A DNA stretch of 64,000 nt from Candidatus Saccharimonadota bacterium (lineage in GTDB: Bacteria > Patescibacteriota > Saccharimonadia > Saccharimonadales > Saccharimonadaceae): positions 186,001-250,000 of the forward strand of contig CAJPUO010000002.1 of assembly GCA_905373795.1 (NCBI GenBank). Direction: 5' to 3'. The translations under genes were made by a program, and so were the position numbers. Positions 1 to 8,037 of this stretch are shown here, piece after piece. The stretch's first letter is position 1. The number at the start of each line of letters is the position of its first letter. The notes below the pieces were generated by a model, which was given only the letters and a program-made list of their open reading frames with translations, made no database searches and was not told the DNA's origin.

Positions 1-95
1 CGGTTGGCGCGTTCGACATCTCAGTAGAAAGCATTAAGGACGTGACTGGCGTGCCTCACGGCGGTGTTCGTCCACGAAAGGCACGGAGGGCATAA
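1..95 (+). CDS. rpsK: 30S ribosomal protein S11, C-terminal end (partial)
   Basis: Only the last 30 codons are in the window; the gene enters from the left edge. The translated end reads DVTGVPHGGVRPRKARRA, the conserved basic tail of S11, which lies on the platform of the 30S subunit and contacts the 3' end of 16S rRNA. The stop is two bases before the rpsD start, and the purine-rich GGAGGG inside its last codons serves as the rpsD ribosome binding site. It is part of the usual rpsK-rpsD-rpoA-rplQ order. Confidence 0.93.
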   Translation, partial: VGAFDISVESIKDVTGVPHGGVRPRKARRA

Positions 96-97
96 TT

Positions 98-718
98 ATG
101 GCACGAGATAATTCACCGATTGTCAAGCAAAGCCGCCGCGAAGGTTATGCGCTTCATCCAAAAGCACATAAGGTTTTGGCGCGAAAATCTGGCATCCCAG
201 GTCAGCACGCGCACGGCCGCCAAAGTAAGCCAAGCCTGTACGCTACGCAGCTGCGCGAAAAGCAAAAAGTTCGCCGGCTTTACGGTTTGGTTGAAAAGCA
301 ATTTGCGCGCCTGATGAATGAAGCAACTCGCGCCCAAGAAGGTTTGGCGGGCGAGAATCTGTTGAAGCTGCTGGAGCGCCGGCTGGACAACGTGGTTTAC
401 CGCTCTGGATTCGCTGTTAGCCGCCGCGCTGCCCGCCAGCTGGTCAGCCACGGTCACTTTGAATTAAACGGCCGCCGCGTCGATATTCCGTCGATTCGTG
501 TTAAGGCTGGCGATGTTATCACCGTTCGCCCAAAAAGCACCAAATCTGAATACTTCACGCACATCGACGACGTGATCAACAATTCAATCCAAGGCCCGCT
601 GAGCTGGCTGAAGAGTGATAGCAAGAAGCTGAAGATTGAAGTGACTGGTTTGCCGAAGCGCGAGGAAGCGGAAGCTGACATCAACGAGCAATTAATTGTT
701 GAGTATTACTCACGATAA
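98..718 (+). CDS. rpsD: 30S ribosomal protein S4
   Basis: 206 residues, the normal length for bacterial S4. S4 is a primary 16S rRNA binder that starts assembly of the 30S body. The N-terminal part is basic and lacks the four-cysteine zinc knuckle of some S4 forms. The S4 RNA-binding domain begins near residue 92 (ERRLDNVVYRSGFAVSRRAA) and holds the typical SHGHFELNGRRV segment. It lies between rpsK and rpoA with 2- and 21-base gaps, as in the conserved alpha operon. In other bacteria S4 represses this operon translationally; nothing here proves that it does so. Confidence 0.97.
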   Translation: MARDNSPIVKQSRREGYALHPKAHKVLARKSGIPGQHAHGRQSKPSLYATQLREKQKVRRLYGLVEKQFARLMNEATRAQEGLAGENLLKLLERRLDNVVYRSGFAVSRRAARQLVSHGHFELNGRRVDIPSIRVKAGDVITVRPKSTKSEYFTHIDDVINNSIQGPLSWLKSDSKKLKIEVTGLPKREEAEADINEQLIVEYYSR

Positions 719-739
719 AAGAAGGGTTAGGGAAGAATT

Positions 740-1663
740 ATGGCAAAAGCAATTTACAATCCAGCACTCGCGAGCGTTGATGATATTTCCGCGACCAGTG
801 CTACTTTTCTAATCGAGCCGCTTCATCCGGGCTACGGCAATACGCTTGGTAATTCGCTAAGGCGCGTCTTACTTTCAAGTGTTCGGGGCGGTGCAATCGT
901 GGCTTTCAGGGTCGAAGGCGCGACTCATGAATTCACTACCGTCGAGGGTGTCAAAGAAGACGTTGTCGATATTACGCTAAATCTGAAGAACGTTCACTTG
1001 CGGGTGTTTACTGACGAGCCAGTTGAATTGCGCCTTGAGAAGTCTGGCGCTGGCGAAGTAACTGCCGCTGATATCCAGACAAATGCTGATGTTGAAATCG
1101 TTAACCCAGAGCAAGTAATTGCTACGATTGACGATCCAAACAAGCATTTGGTAATGGATTTGGTGGCAGAAGCAGGTTGCGGCTATCAGACAATTGAAGA
1201 GTCAAGCGAGAACCGTTTGCATAGCGACATGATTGCGATTGACGCGATGTACTCGCCGGTGCTGCGCGTTCGCTATAAAGTTGACTCAACCCGCGTTGGT
1301 CAGGAGACAAACCTGGACAAATTAGCGATTACCGTTGAAACCAACGGCACAATTACTCCGCGCGAAGCGTTTGAGGAAGCAGCAGCAATCCTGGTTAATC
1401 AATACACGGCTTTGGCGGGTAATACTATGGTAACTGGCGCGCCAGCACTTGGCACAACCAAGGATGACGAAGAGTCAGAATTGGCTATGCCGATTGAAGA
1501 ATTAAACCTAAGCGCCCGCACCACGAATGCGCTGATTAACAATGAAATCCGCACGATTCGCGACCTGGTGACTTTGACCGAGCAAGATTTGCGAGAATTG
1601 AAAGGCTTTGGCTCAAAGGCGCTGGATGAAGTACGCGACAAGATGGCGGAGTTGGAGTTTTAA
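740..1663 (+). CDS. rpoA: DNA-directed RNA polymerase subunit alpha
   Basis: 307 residues. The N-terminal dimerisation domain contains GNTLGNSLRRVLLSS (around residues 34-48), the segment that nucleates polymerase assembly. The C-terminal domain (about 245-307) has the helix-hairpin-helix core ELKGFGSKALDEVRDKM that contacts UP elements and activators. The two are joined by an acidic linker (DDEESELAMP). The subunit is slightly shorter than the E. coli protein because of a short linker and tail. An SD-like GGGTTAGGGAAG lies before the ATG. The stop is two bases from rplQ, so the genes are likely cotranslated from one mRNA. Confidence 0.98.
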   Translation: MAKAIYNPALASVDDISATSATFLIEPLHPGYGNTLGNSLRRVLLSSVRGGAIVAFRVEGATHEFTTVEGVKEDVVDITLNLKNVHLRVFTDEPVELRLEKSGAGEVTAADIQTNADVEIVNPEQVIATIDDPNKHLVMDLVAEAGCGYQTIEESSENRLHSDMIAIDAMYSPVLRVRYKVDSTRVGQETNLDKLAITVETNGTITPREAFEEAAAILVNQYTALAGNTMVTGAPALGTTKDDEESELAMPIEELNLSARTTNALINNEIRTIRDLVTLTEQDLRELKGFGSKALDEVRDKMAELEF

Positions 1664-1665
1664 CT

Positions 1666-2052
1666 ATGCATAGACACGGATATCAAGGGCGCAAGTTCGG
1701 CCGTGAGCGTGATCAACGGCGAGCCTTGCTGAGGGGTCTGGCAACCAGCCTGGTTGAGCACGGCAAAATCGAGACCACCCTGCCGAAAGCCAAAGAGCTG
1801 AGGCGCCACATTGAAAAAATCATCACCAAGGCGAAGAAGGGCGATTTGGCAAGCCGCCGCCAGGTGATCGCAGCACTCAGCACCCGCGCTGCTGCTTATA
1901 AACTCGTTGATGAAATTGCCCCGCAACTCGGCGGCCGCACCAGCGGACACGTTCGCGTTGAACGAACACGCCTACGTGTTGGCGACGGCGCGCAAATGGC
2001 AATCATCGAGTTTGTCGACGACATCAAACCAATGCCAAAGAAGGAGAAATAA
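1666..2052 (+). CDS. rplQ: 50S ribosomal protein L17
   Basis: 128 residues. The N-terminus (MHRHGYQGRKFGRERDQRRA) matches the L17 signature, followed by LLRGLATSLVEHGKIETTLPKAKELR. L17 binds 23S rRNA near the exit tunnel. The end differs from the usual short tail by a stretch of hydrophobic and acidic residues (MAIIEFVDDIKP) before the lysine-rich end. It follows rpoA by two bases. The SD sequence for the next gene (AAGGAG) lies inside its last codons. Confidence 0.96.
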   Translation: MHRHGYQGRKFGRERDQRRALLRGLATSLVEHGKIETTLPKAKELRRHIEKIITKAKKGDLASRRQVIAALSTRAAAYKLVDEIAPQLGGRTSGHVRVERTRLRVGDGAQMAIIEFVDDIKPMPKKEK

Positions 2053-2053
2053 G

Positions 2054-2485
2054 ATGAAGACGTATTCACAAAAACCATCTGAAGTTTCTCGCCGCTGGGT
2101 ATTGTTTGACGCGAGCGAATTACCACTCGGTCGTTTGGCGACTGAAATTGCTAAACACCTGACCGGTAAATACAAGCCAACCTACACACCACACGTTGAT
2201 GGTGGCGACTACGTCGTAGTTATCAACGCTGCAAACACCGTCGTTACTGGCTACAAGGAAACTGACAAGTACTACTACCGTCACAGTGGTTTCCCAGGCG
2301 GCATCAAAGAAACGCAGTTCAAAGAAATGCGCGAACGCCACCCAGAACGAATTATTGAAGAAGCTGTCAAAGGCATGTTGCCAAAGAACAAATTGCAAGC
2401 AGAGCGCCTCAAGCGCCTCCGCGTATTTGCTGGCAGCGAGCATGCTTACACAGCACAAACCCCAGAGAAAGTTGAGGTAAAGTAA
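2054..2485 (+). CDS. rplM: 50S ribosomal protein L13
   Basis: 143 residues from the ATG at 2054, which has a good SD (AAGGAG, 2041-2046). An upstream in-frame extension back to 1907 overlaps rplQ and is not L13-like, so it was dropped. Characteristic segments are RRWVLFDASELPLGRLAT, GDYVVVINA and YYYRHSGFPGG. L13 is an early 23S rRNA-binding protein. It is paired with rpsI one base downstream, the universal rplM-rpsI operon. Confidence 0.97.
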   Translation: MKTYSQKPSEVSRRWVLFDASELPLGRLATEIAKHLTGKYKPTYTPHVDGGDYVVVINAANTVVTGYKETDKYYYRHSGFPGGIKETQFKEMRERHPERIIEEAVKGMLPKNKLQAERLKRLRVFAGSEHAYTAQTPEKVEVK

Positions 2486-2486
2486 T

Positions 2487-2885
2487 ATGGCTACTGATAC
2501 CTATTTCTACGGCTTGGGACGACGCAAAAGTGCTTCAGCAAGTGTTCGCTTGCTTCCTGGCAAGGGCACCATCACCATCAACGGCAAAGCAGCCGCTGAG
2601 TACTTGGATGGCAACAAAACCTTGCTGGCAGAAGTAACCGACCCACTGGCTATCGTCAGCAAGCAAAAGGAATACGACGTTACCATCTTGGTTAAAGGCG
2701 GCGGTCTCGCTGGTCAAGTTGACGCCATCAAGCTTGGCATCGCTAAAGCATTGACGGCTGCTCACGCTGATCTGCGTCCAGTCTTGAAGAAGGCTGAGCT
2801 ATTGAAGCGCGACCCACGCGAGAAAGAGCGCAAGAAATATGGTCTGCGTTCCGCCCGCAAGCGCGAACAATTCTCCAAGCGTTAA
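2487..2885 (+). CDS. rpsI: 30S ribosomal protein S9
   Basis: 132 residues. It shows the S9 core FYGLGRRKSASASVRLLPGK, KGGGLAGQVDAIKLGIA and the extended C-terminal tail RKKYGLRSARKREQFSKR. The last Lys-Arg of that tail reaches the P-site tRNA in known ribosomes. It is the last gene of the ribosomal run; an intrinsic terminator starts 31 bases after the stop. Confidence 0.97.
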   Translation: MATDTYFYGLGRRKSASASVRLLPGKGTITINGKAAAEYLDGNKTLLAEVTDPLAIVSKQKEYDVTILVKGGGLAGQVDAIKLGIAKALTAAHADLRPVLKKAELLKRDPREKERKKYGLRSARKREQFSKR

Positions 2886-2915
2886 GCTTCCGAATCAAAG
2901 AGGCTTGCTTGTAAG

Positions 2916-2949
2916 AAAATACCTCGTCTGTATGGGCGGGGTATTTTTG
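2916..2949 (+). terminator. Intrinsic terminator after rpsI
   Basis: A 13-bp stem (2916-2928 with 2935-2947, two G-U pairs) closes a 6-base loop. The 3' arm ends in TTTTT. It marks the end of the rpsK-rpsI transcript. Confidence 0.85.
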
Positions 2950-3108
2950 GCGGCTGGCGTGTATTGACGGCAGAGGATGGCTGGAAATGGCGGATAGCGC
3001 GCGAATTCAGCAGATGCTTGCGGCGATTGAGCTAGATGTATATGGCATTTAGACGGTACTGTCGCCAGTGCTTAAGAATATCGTCAGGCAAAACTTCAAT
3101 CCATACTG

Positions 3109-3137
3109 TTGTCATTATGTAAAATCCATGTTATGAT
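3109..3137 (+). promoter_or_regulatory. Predicted sigma-70-type promoter
   Basis: TTGTCA (3109-3114), a 17-base spacer and TATGAT (3132-3137), 31 bases before the next start codon. The 219 bases between the rpsI terminator and the next gene hold this promoter and nothing else convincing. Confidence 0.6.
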
Positions 3138-3168
3138 ACTCTAGCGAACGAAAGGAAAGAGATATAAT

Positions 3169-3750
3169 ATGGAAGGAAATGCTCCTGGCAGAGGAAGCGG
3201 TGTGTCTGGCGAAGGAACAGAAGGACTAGAAAATTATTCTATGACACCGGACGACAGAGAATTGATTAGAACTGCAAGAGAAAGATTCCACCTTATGGAA
3301 AAACTTGACCAAGTTAATCGTGAGATAAGGGCGATAATTAGCGGAGTGAGTCAGTTTGATAAACTGAGTGATGAAACAGAGGAACAGTTCGGCGAGTTGA
3401 GCCGCGAGATAAAGGACTTGCTCAGTGGGTTGCGCGGTAACGTAAAGAAAGGATTTGATGAGTCGAGCAATAAAATAAGGAAACGCCTTGAGGATCTGTG
3501 TCATCAGCGAGATTTTATTATTGCGAGATTGACGGAATTGAAAGAAACAAATGAGGAGAATGCAGAATATCCAGCCAGAACGAGTCATTTCAGGACTAAG
3601 TATGGAGATTCAAAAATGGGAGGATGTGCGATGCTTTTAGTCCTTGATAGTATGATTACAGGTGATAATGGTTACACTAACGCGGTAAGAAGAGAGTTTG
3701 TTGGACGGGAAATTTCGGAATATAAGGATGGCGAAGAATCCAGCGAATAA
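3169..3750 (+). CDS. Hypothetical coiled-coil protein
   Basis: 193 residues, not recognised. The start has an SD-like GAAAGGAAAGAG. The first 25 residues are Gly/Ser/Glu-rich (MEGNAPGRGSGVSGEGTEG). Residues about 30-130 are highly charged and look alpha-helical, with heptad-like leucine/isoleucine spacing (DQVNREIRAIISGVSQFDKL, EFGELSREIKDLL-type blocks), so a coiled coil is likely. There is no signal peptide or membrane segment. Base composition is more A+T-rich than the ribosomal genes to its left. Together with the next gene it forms a small island of unknown proteins. Confidence 0.7.
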   Translation: MEGNAPGRGSGVSGEGTEGLENYSMTPDDRELIRTARERFHLMEKLDQVNREIRAIISGVSQFDKLSDETEEQFGELSREIKDLLSGLRGNVKKGFDESSNKIRKRLEDLCHQRDFIIARLTELKETNEENAEYPARTSHFRTKYGDSKMGGCAMLLVLDSMITGDNGYTNAVRREFVGREISEYKDGEESSE

Positions 3751-3817
3751 TCCCAGCTGACTGGACGCTCTGGCTTTGCTGTGATACAGTACGTGGTGTA
3801 AGTAAAGGGGATAAGGT

Positions 3818-4168
3818 ATGGGAAGAGGTGAGTTTGAAGACCATGCGGCAGTGAAGACAGGGGGAGCTGTCGGTAGCGGTGAGGAACCTAAGAGTTTTGA
3901 GGAATCTATAAGAGCAGTTGAAGGGATTGATGAGTCTGTAGCGGCAGCTAAAAAGAAGCTTGCGGCTTTGACTGACCAGCGGGATTCCGTTGTGATGGCT
4001 GCTCTGCAGGAGACTGTGGTCATGGCGGAAGAGTTAGGTTACAGACTTAATATTCTTGAAAACATAGGTAATGCTGCGGTGAACGCTTCTGTAAGTCAAA
4101 TTAGAGCGAAATTGGGAAATCCGTCTCACGCTAGTAAGGGATTCTCAAGCGAGGAAGTATATCATTAG
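3818..4168 (+). CDS. Hypothetical helical protein
   Basis: 116 residues, not recognised. It has a possible promoter of its own (TGGACG 3762-3767, 17 bases, TACAGT 3785-3790) and an SD-like AAAGGGGATAAGG before the ATG. The first ~30 residues are Gly/Glu-rich and disordered-looking, like the upstream protein. The rest (ESIRAVEGIDESVAAAKKKL and onward) looks helical. The two proteins may be distant relatives or partners, but this rests only on composition and adjacency. Confidence 0.62.
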   Translation: MGRGEFEDHAAVKTGGAVGSGEEPKSFEESIRAVEGIDESVAAAKKKLAALTDQRDSVVMAALQETVVMAEELGYRLNILENIGNAAVNASVSQIRAKLGNPSHASKGFSSEEVYH

Positions 4169-4193
4169 ATTGAGAACTGGAATAGAATACAGT

Positions 4194-4700
4194 ATGAAAT
4201 GGCTTGCAGTTGTCGGTACGCGCGAAGTAAATGACACGATTCGCCGTGACATTGAGCAGTTTGTCGGGCAAAAGATTGCTGAAGGCAGCGGTATTGTGTC
4301 GGGTGGTGCTACTGGTGTTGATCACGAAGCGGCTCGGCTGGCATATGAATGGGGTTTGGAAGCGGCACGGTTTCAGATATTTCTGCCGGTAAAATTGGAG
4401 CTGTATTGCCAAGCATTGTATGATCGTGCGGCCGTCGGCAAATGCCGCCAGGATGATGCGATTGCAACGGTCGCGCTTCTGCGAGATATTGCCAAACATC
4501 GGCCAGGAGTGCTGCGCGCTACTACCGAATTCACCGAAGTTAACGCTGATTCATTTCATGCACGCAACTGCCAGATTGTTGCTCTGGCGGACGAATTGGT
4601 GGCATTTCGGGTCAATGATAGCCGCGGCACGACTTTTACGATTGATCAAGCCAGGGAAAAAGGTATTCCTATCAAGGTGTTTGACTACACCGTTGATTAG
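4194..4700 (+). CDS. SLOG-domain (DprA/YspA-like) Rossmann-fold protein
   Basis: 168 residues from the ATG at 4194; a TTG at 4170 would add eight residues and sits nearer to a GAGGAAG box, so the start is uncertain. MKWLAVVGTRE at the N-terminus and GIVSGGATGVDHEAARLA around residues 36-53 match the GxR and GGAxGVD signature of the SLOG/DprA superfamily, which binds nucleotides or nucleic acid. It has only this one domain, so it is not a full DprA. Later residues NCQIVALADELVAF and DQAREKGIPIKVF fit the second half of the fold. The ligand is unknown; nucleotide-derivative sensing or processing is a family-based guess. Confidence 0.72.
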   Translation: MKWLAVVGTREVNDTIRRDIEQFVGQKIAEGSGIVSGGATGVDHEAARLAYEWGLEAARFQIFLPVKLELYCQALYDRAAVGKCRQDDAIATVALLRDIAKHRPGVLRATTEFTEVNADSFHARNCQIVALADELVAFRVNDSRGTTFTIDQAREKGIPIKVFDYTVD

Positions 4701-4718
4701 AATGGTATACTGATATAT

Positions 4719-7301
4719 ATGAAAGTCAGCCTAAATCTTATCAAACAATTGATTAATTTTGAATTACCGCCGGTGGATGAGTTGGTGGCGCGTATCAATC
4801 AGCAGCTTGGCGGCGTCGAAGAAGTGATTGATCTTAAAGCCAAATATGGCGGTGCGCGGATCGTTCGAGTGGTTGAGTGCGCTAAGCACCCTAATGCTGA
4901 TAGGTTGAGCGTGACCAAGATTGATGATGACGGTGCGGTGGCGGATGTGCCGCGTGATGAGAATGGTCTGGTGCAAGTGGTTTGCGGCGCACCGAATGTA
5001 CATGCGGATATGTGGGCGATTTGGTTACCGCCGAAAAGTATGGTGCCGGCAAGTTTTGATGACGACGAGCCTTTCGTGCTGGACGCGCGGCTGCTGCGTG
5101 GTGTACTTAGTCAAGGTATGTTGGCGGCAGCGGATGAGCTGGCGATTGGTACGGATCACGAGGGAATTGTCGAGATTAAGGAGCACGACGTGCCGGCGGG
5201 AGTTGAACTTACGGCAGGTGCGAGTTTTGCGGAAACGTTTGGCTTGGATAACTACGTGTTGGACATTGAAAATAAGATGTTTACGCACCGGCCGGATTGT
5301 TTCGGGCAGCTCGGTGTGGCGCGCGAGATTGCCGGGATTTTTCACCAGCAGTTTGCGAGCCCTGAGTGGTATAAATCGGAGCAGCAATTTTCTGGCGCTG
5401 AGGGTTTGGAGTTGGAAGTCTTCAACGACGCGCCAGAATTAGTGCCGCGCTTCATGGCGGTAGCCTTTCGTGACGTTACTGTGCAGCCAAGTCCGTTGTG
5501 GCTGCAATGTAAGTTGGTGGCGATGGGAGGTAAGCCGATTAACAACATTGTCGATGCCACGAATTACATGATGCTACTGACGGCACAGCCAACGCACGCC
5601 TATGATTATGATAAATTATGTGGACATAAACTCGGGGCGCGGATGGCTCGTGATGGCGAGAAAGTCAGTCTGCTTAGTGGCAAGGAATATGAGCTGACGA
5701 CGGACGACATCGTTATCGCTGATGGCGAGAGTGTGATTGGTCTGGCGGGAATTATGGGCGGTGCTGATTCTGAAGTGACTGATCAAACAAAAAATATTGT
5801 GTTGGAATGCGCCACGTTTGACATGTACGCGCTACGCCGCACAGCCATGCGCCATGGGGTGTTTACCGATGCATTGACGCGGTTCAATAAAGGACAGTCG
5901 CCGCTACAAAATGCTGCTGTGCTGAAACGGCTGATGAGTATGGTTGGCGGGGTGCAGGCGAGTGAGGTGTTTGATAAAAAGTTGAATATGTTCTGGGGCG
6001 AACGTAGTGTTTCTGTGCCTCAGGGCTTCATACAGTCTCGCTTAGGTCTTGATCGAAAGCCAAATTGGTTAACAGATGATAAGATACTGCGCTTGCTGCA
6101 TAATGTTGAAATGAAAGCTGAAGAATCTGGAAGTCCAGTTATCGCTTATCCGGGTCAAGAACTGACATATGTTGATGGCAGCCCGAGAGTTGTCGGTAAT
6201 TCGAAGCCCATTTTGAAATCACCCCTCAAGGTGACCGTGCCATTTTGGCGCACCGACCTTGAACTACCTGAAGATATCGTCGAAGAAGTCGGTCGACTGT
6301 ATGGCTTTGACAAACTACCGCGCCAATTGCCAATGCGCAGCATCAAGCCAGCGCCGAGGAATCCGCGCTGCCAGCTCAAGCAGGCGATTCGCCAAAGTTT
6401 ATCGCGCGCCGGCGCCAACGAAGTCTTGACCTATAGTTTCGTCCACGAGCGCGTCCTGAAAAACGCTGAACAAGACCCGAGCCGCGCCTATCGGCTAAGC
6501 AACGCTTTAAGCCCTGATTTGCAGTATTATCGCACCAGCGTGCTACCGAGTTTGCTGGATAAAGTTCACGCCAACATCAAAGCCGGCCACGACGAATTCA
6601 TGTTGTTTGAAATCGGCAAAATTCACGATAAAGAATTGCCGCTTACCGACGAGAATCTGCCAAGCGAACAGACCTTCGTCGACGGTGTTTACGCTAGCAA
6701 AAAGCCGCGAGCCGGCGCGCCATTTTATAAAGCGAGGAAGCTAGTGGATAGGCTGTTGGCGGATATTAACGTTGAGGCTGATTTTGTGAAAATAGTAGAG
6801 TCGGACGCGGACGTGCCAGCGCCGTTTGACGGCCAGCGCAGTGCTTGGATTGTCGCAGAAAACGGTGACAAGCTGGGTATTGTTGGCGAATTATCTCAGA
6901 CGGTGCGGCGTAATTTCAAGCTACCAGATTACACAGCGGCGTTCTCACTTGACATTGAAAAATTACAAGTCTGTCTGACTGAAAATCACGAACATAATTA
7001 TCGGCCACTGAGCCGCTATCCGTCAACGACTCGGGATATATCGCTGAAGATGCAGTCGGCGGTTGATTATGCGTCGGTGTATGCGTGCGCTGAGGAAGTT
7101 GCGAAAAAACACCGCGAATTGCAAATTGGTATCACGCCAATTGCGATTTATCAGCCGAAGGACGATGATTCAACAAAAACCGTAACCTTGAGTGTCAAAT
7201 TTACTAGTGCCGAGCGAACTTTGGCAGATAAAGATACTGCGCCGATAATTGAAGAAATAGCAGCCATGGCAGCGGAAGAATTTGGTGCCGCGCAAGTTTA
7301 G
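4719..7301 (+). CDS. pheT: Phenylalanine--tRNA ligase beta subunit
   Basis: 860 residues. Domains in order: EMAP-type tRNA-binding domain (about 42-155, VECAKHPNADRLSVTKID and VVCGAPN), B3/4 editing region (TRPDCFGQLGVAREIAGIF-like stretch at ~190, then 220-400), B5 and catalytic-like core (to ~690, with LPEDIVEEVGRLYGFDKLP), and the C-terminal FDX-ACB anticodon-binding domain (SRYPSTTRDISLKM onward). It would pair with PheS in an alpha2-beta2 enzyme, but pheS is not in this window, whereas most bacteria keep pheS directly upstream. TATACT (4706-4711) ends seven bases before the ATG, so the mRNA is predicted to be leaderless. Confidence 0.96.
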   Translation: MKVSLNLIKQLINFELPPVDELVARINQQLGGVEEVIDLKAKYGGARIVRVVECAKHPNADRLSVTKIDDDGAVADVPRDENGLVQVVCGAPNVHADMWAIWLPPKSMVPASFDDDEPFVLDARLLRGVLSQGMLAAADELAIGTDHEGIVEIKEHDVPAGVELTAGASFAETFGLDNYVLDIENKMFTHRPDCFGQLGVAREIAGIFHQQFASPEWYKSEQQFSGAEGLELEVFNDAPELVPRFMAVAFRDVTVQPSPLWLQCKLVAMGGKPINNIVDATNYMMLLTAQPTHAYDYDKLCGHKLGARMARDGEKVSLLSGKEYELTTDDIVIADGESVIGLAGIMGGADSEVTDQTKNIVLECATFDMYALRRTAMRHGVFTDALTRFNKGQSPLQNAAVLKRLMSMVGGVQASEVFDKKLNMFWGERSVSVPQGFIQSRLGLDRKPNWLTDDKILRLLHNVEMKAEESGSPVIAYPGQELTYVDGSPRVVGNSKPILKSPLKVTVPFWRTDLELPEDIVEEVGRLYGFDKLPRQLPMRSIKPAPRNPRCQLKQAIRQSLSRAGANEVLTYSFVHERVLKNAEQDPSRAYRLSNALSPDLQYYRTSVLPSLLDKVHANIKAGHDEFMLFEIGKIHDKELPLTDENLPSEQTFVDGVYASKKPRAGAPFYKARKLVDRLLADINVEADFVKIVESDADVPAPFDGQRSAWIVAENGDKLGIVGELSQTVRRNFKLPDYTAAFSLDIEKLQVCLTENHEHNYRPLSRYPSTTRDISLKMQSAVDYASVYACAEEVAKKHRELQIGITPIAIYQPKDDDSTKTVTLSVKFTSAERTLADKDTAPIIEEIAAMAAEEFGAAQV

Positions 7302-7362
7302 GCGGGCGATTGTTGTGCTTGGTAAAAATTGTTATAATTGGAGAGGTAAATAAAGGAGGATT

Positions 7363-8037
7363 ATGGCAACGACGAAAAGCCAAAGGATAGGGATTTGGGT
7401 GATTGCTGGCATGATGTTTTTAGGAACAGTTGGCGGATTTATCGCTATGATGGTGCAGCCGGGCAATGACGCCAAAGATAAGGCTGAGCTGAAAAAAGCG
7501 CAGAATACGTACACTAAGGCTGTTAATGAGCGGCAAAAAAAGGTTAAAGCGCAGGCGGAAGAATTGAGTGGTAAATATTATAGCCAATTCGCAGAATATA
7601 CTTCGCGTCCGGCGGAATTCAGCAATGATGAAGCTAAAGAGTTGAAAGTTGAAGACCTCGTGGCTGGCGAAGGCGCGGAAATAAAGAAAGATACTAAATT
7701 TGCAGTTTATTATATTGGTTGGAATCCAAAAGGCGAAGTCTTTGATCAGTCGATTGATGGTAAAAAATTAAAAGAACCTTTCTCGGTTGAAGGCTTAGCA
7801 GACGCGTCGGTGATTGAAGGCTGGAAGGAAGGCTTGATTGGTATGAGAATCGGCGGCGTCCGCGAGTTAGCGATTCCGTCAAGCAAGGCGTATGGCGAGA
7901 AAGGCCAGGGAGATAAAATCCCGGCAAACACGCCATTAAAGTTTGTGGTAATGGCAATCGACAAGCCGGCAGAAATTCCTGAACCAGAAATACCGCCAAT
8001 ACTGGAAAAATACTATAAGGAGCAATATGGGATTTAA
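7363..8037 (+). CDS. Membrane-anchored FKBP-type peptidyl-prolyl isomerase
   Basis: 224 residues. A single N-terminal membrane segment (IGIWVIAGMMFLGTVGGFIA, about 9-28) is followed by a charged helical linker. The FKBP domain spans about 95-205 and shows VIEGWKEGLIGMRIGGVREL and IPSSKAYGEKGQGDKIPANT, the core of the active site. It should catalyse proline isomerisation outside the membrane and help exported proteins fold. A promoter (TTGTTG 7310-7315, 17 bases, TATAAT 7333-7338) and a strong AAAGGAGG precede it. It overlaps trxB by 11 bases, so the two are probably coupled. Confidence 0.9.
   Translation: MATTKSQRIGIWVIAGMMFLGTVGGFIAMMVQPGNDAKDKAELKKAQNTYTKAVNERQKKVKAQAEELSGKYYSQFAEYTSRPAEFSNDEAKELKVEDLVAGEGAEIKKDTKFAVYYIGWNPKGEVFDQSIDGKKLKEPFSVEGLADASVIEGWKEGLIGMRIGGVRELAIPSSKAYGEKGQGDKIPANTPLKFVVMAIDKPAEIPEPEIPPILEKYYKEQYGI

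Noticed and set aside
2987..3052. 21-codon open frame after the rpsI terminator
   Set aside because: No SD, no family match and too short; it lies between a terminator and the next promoter.
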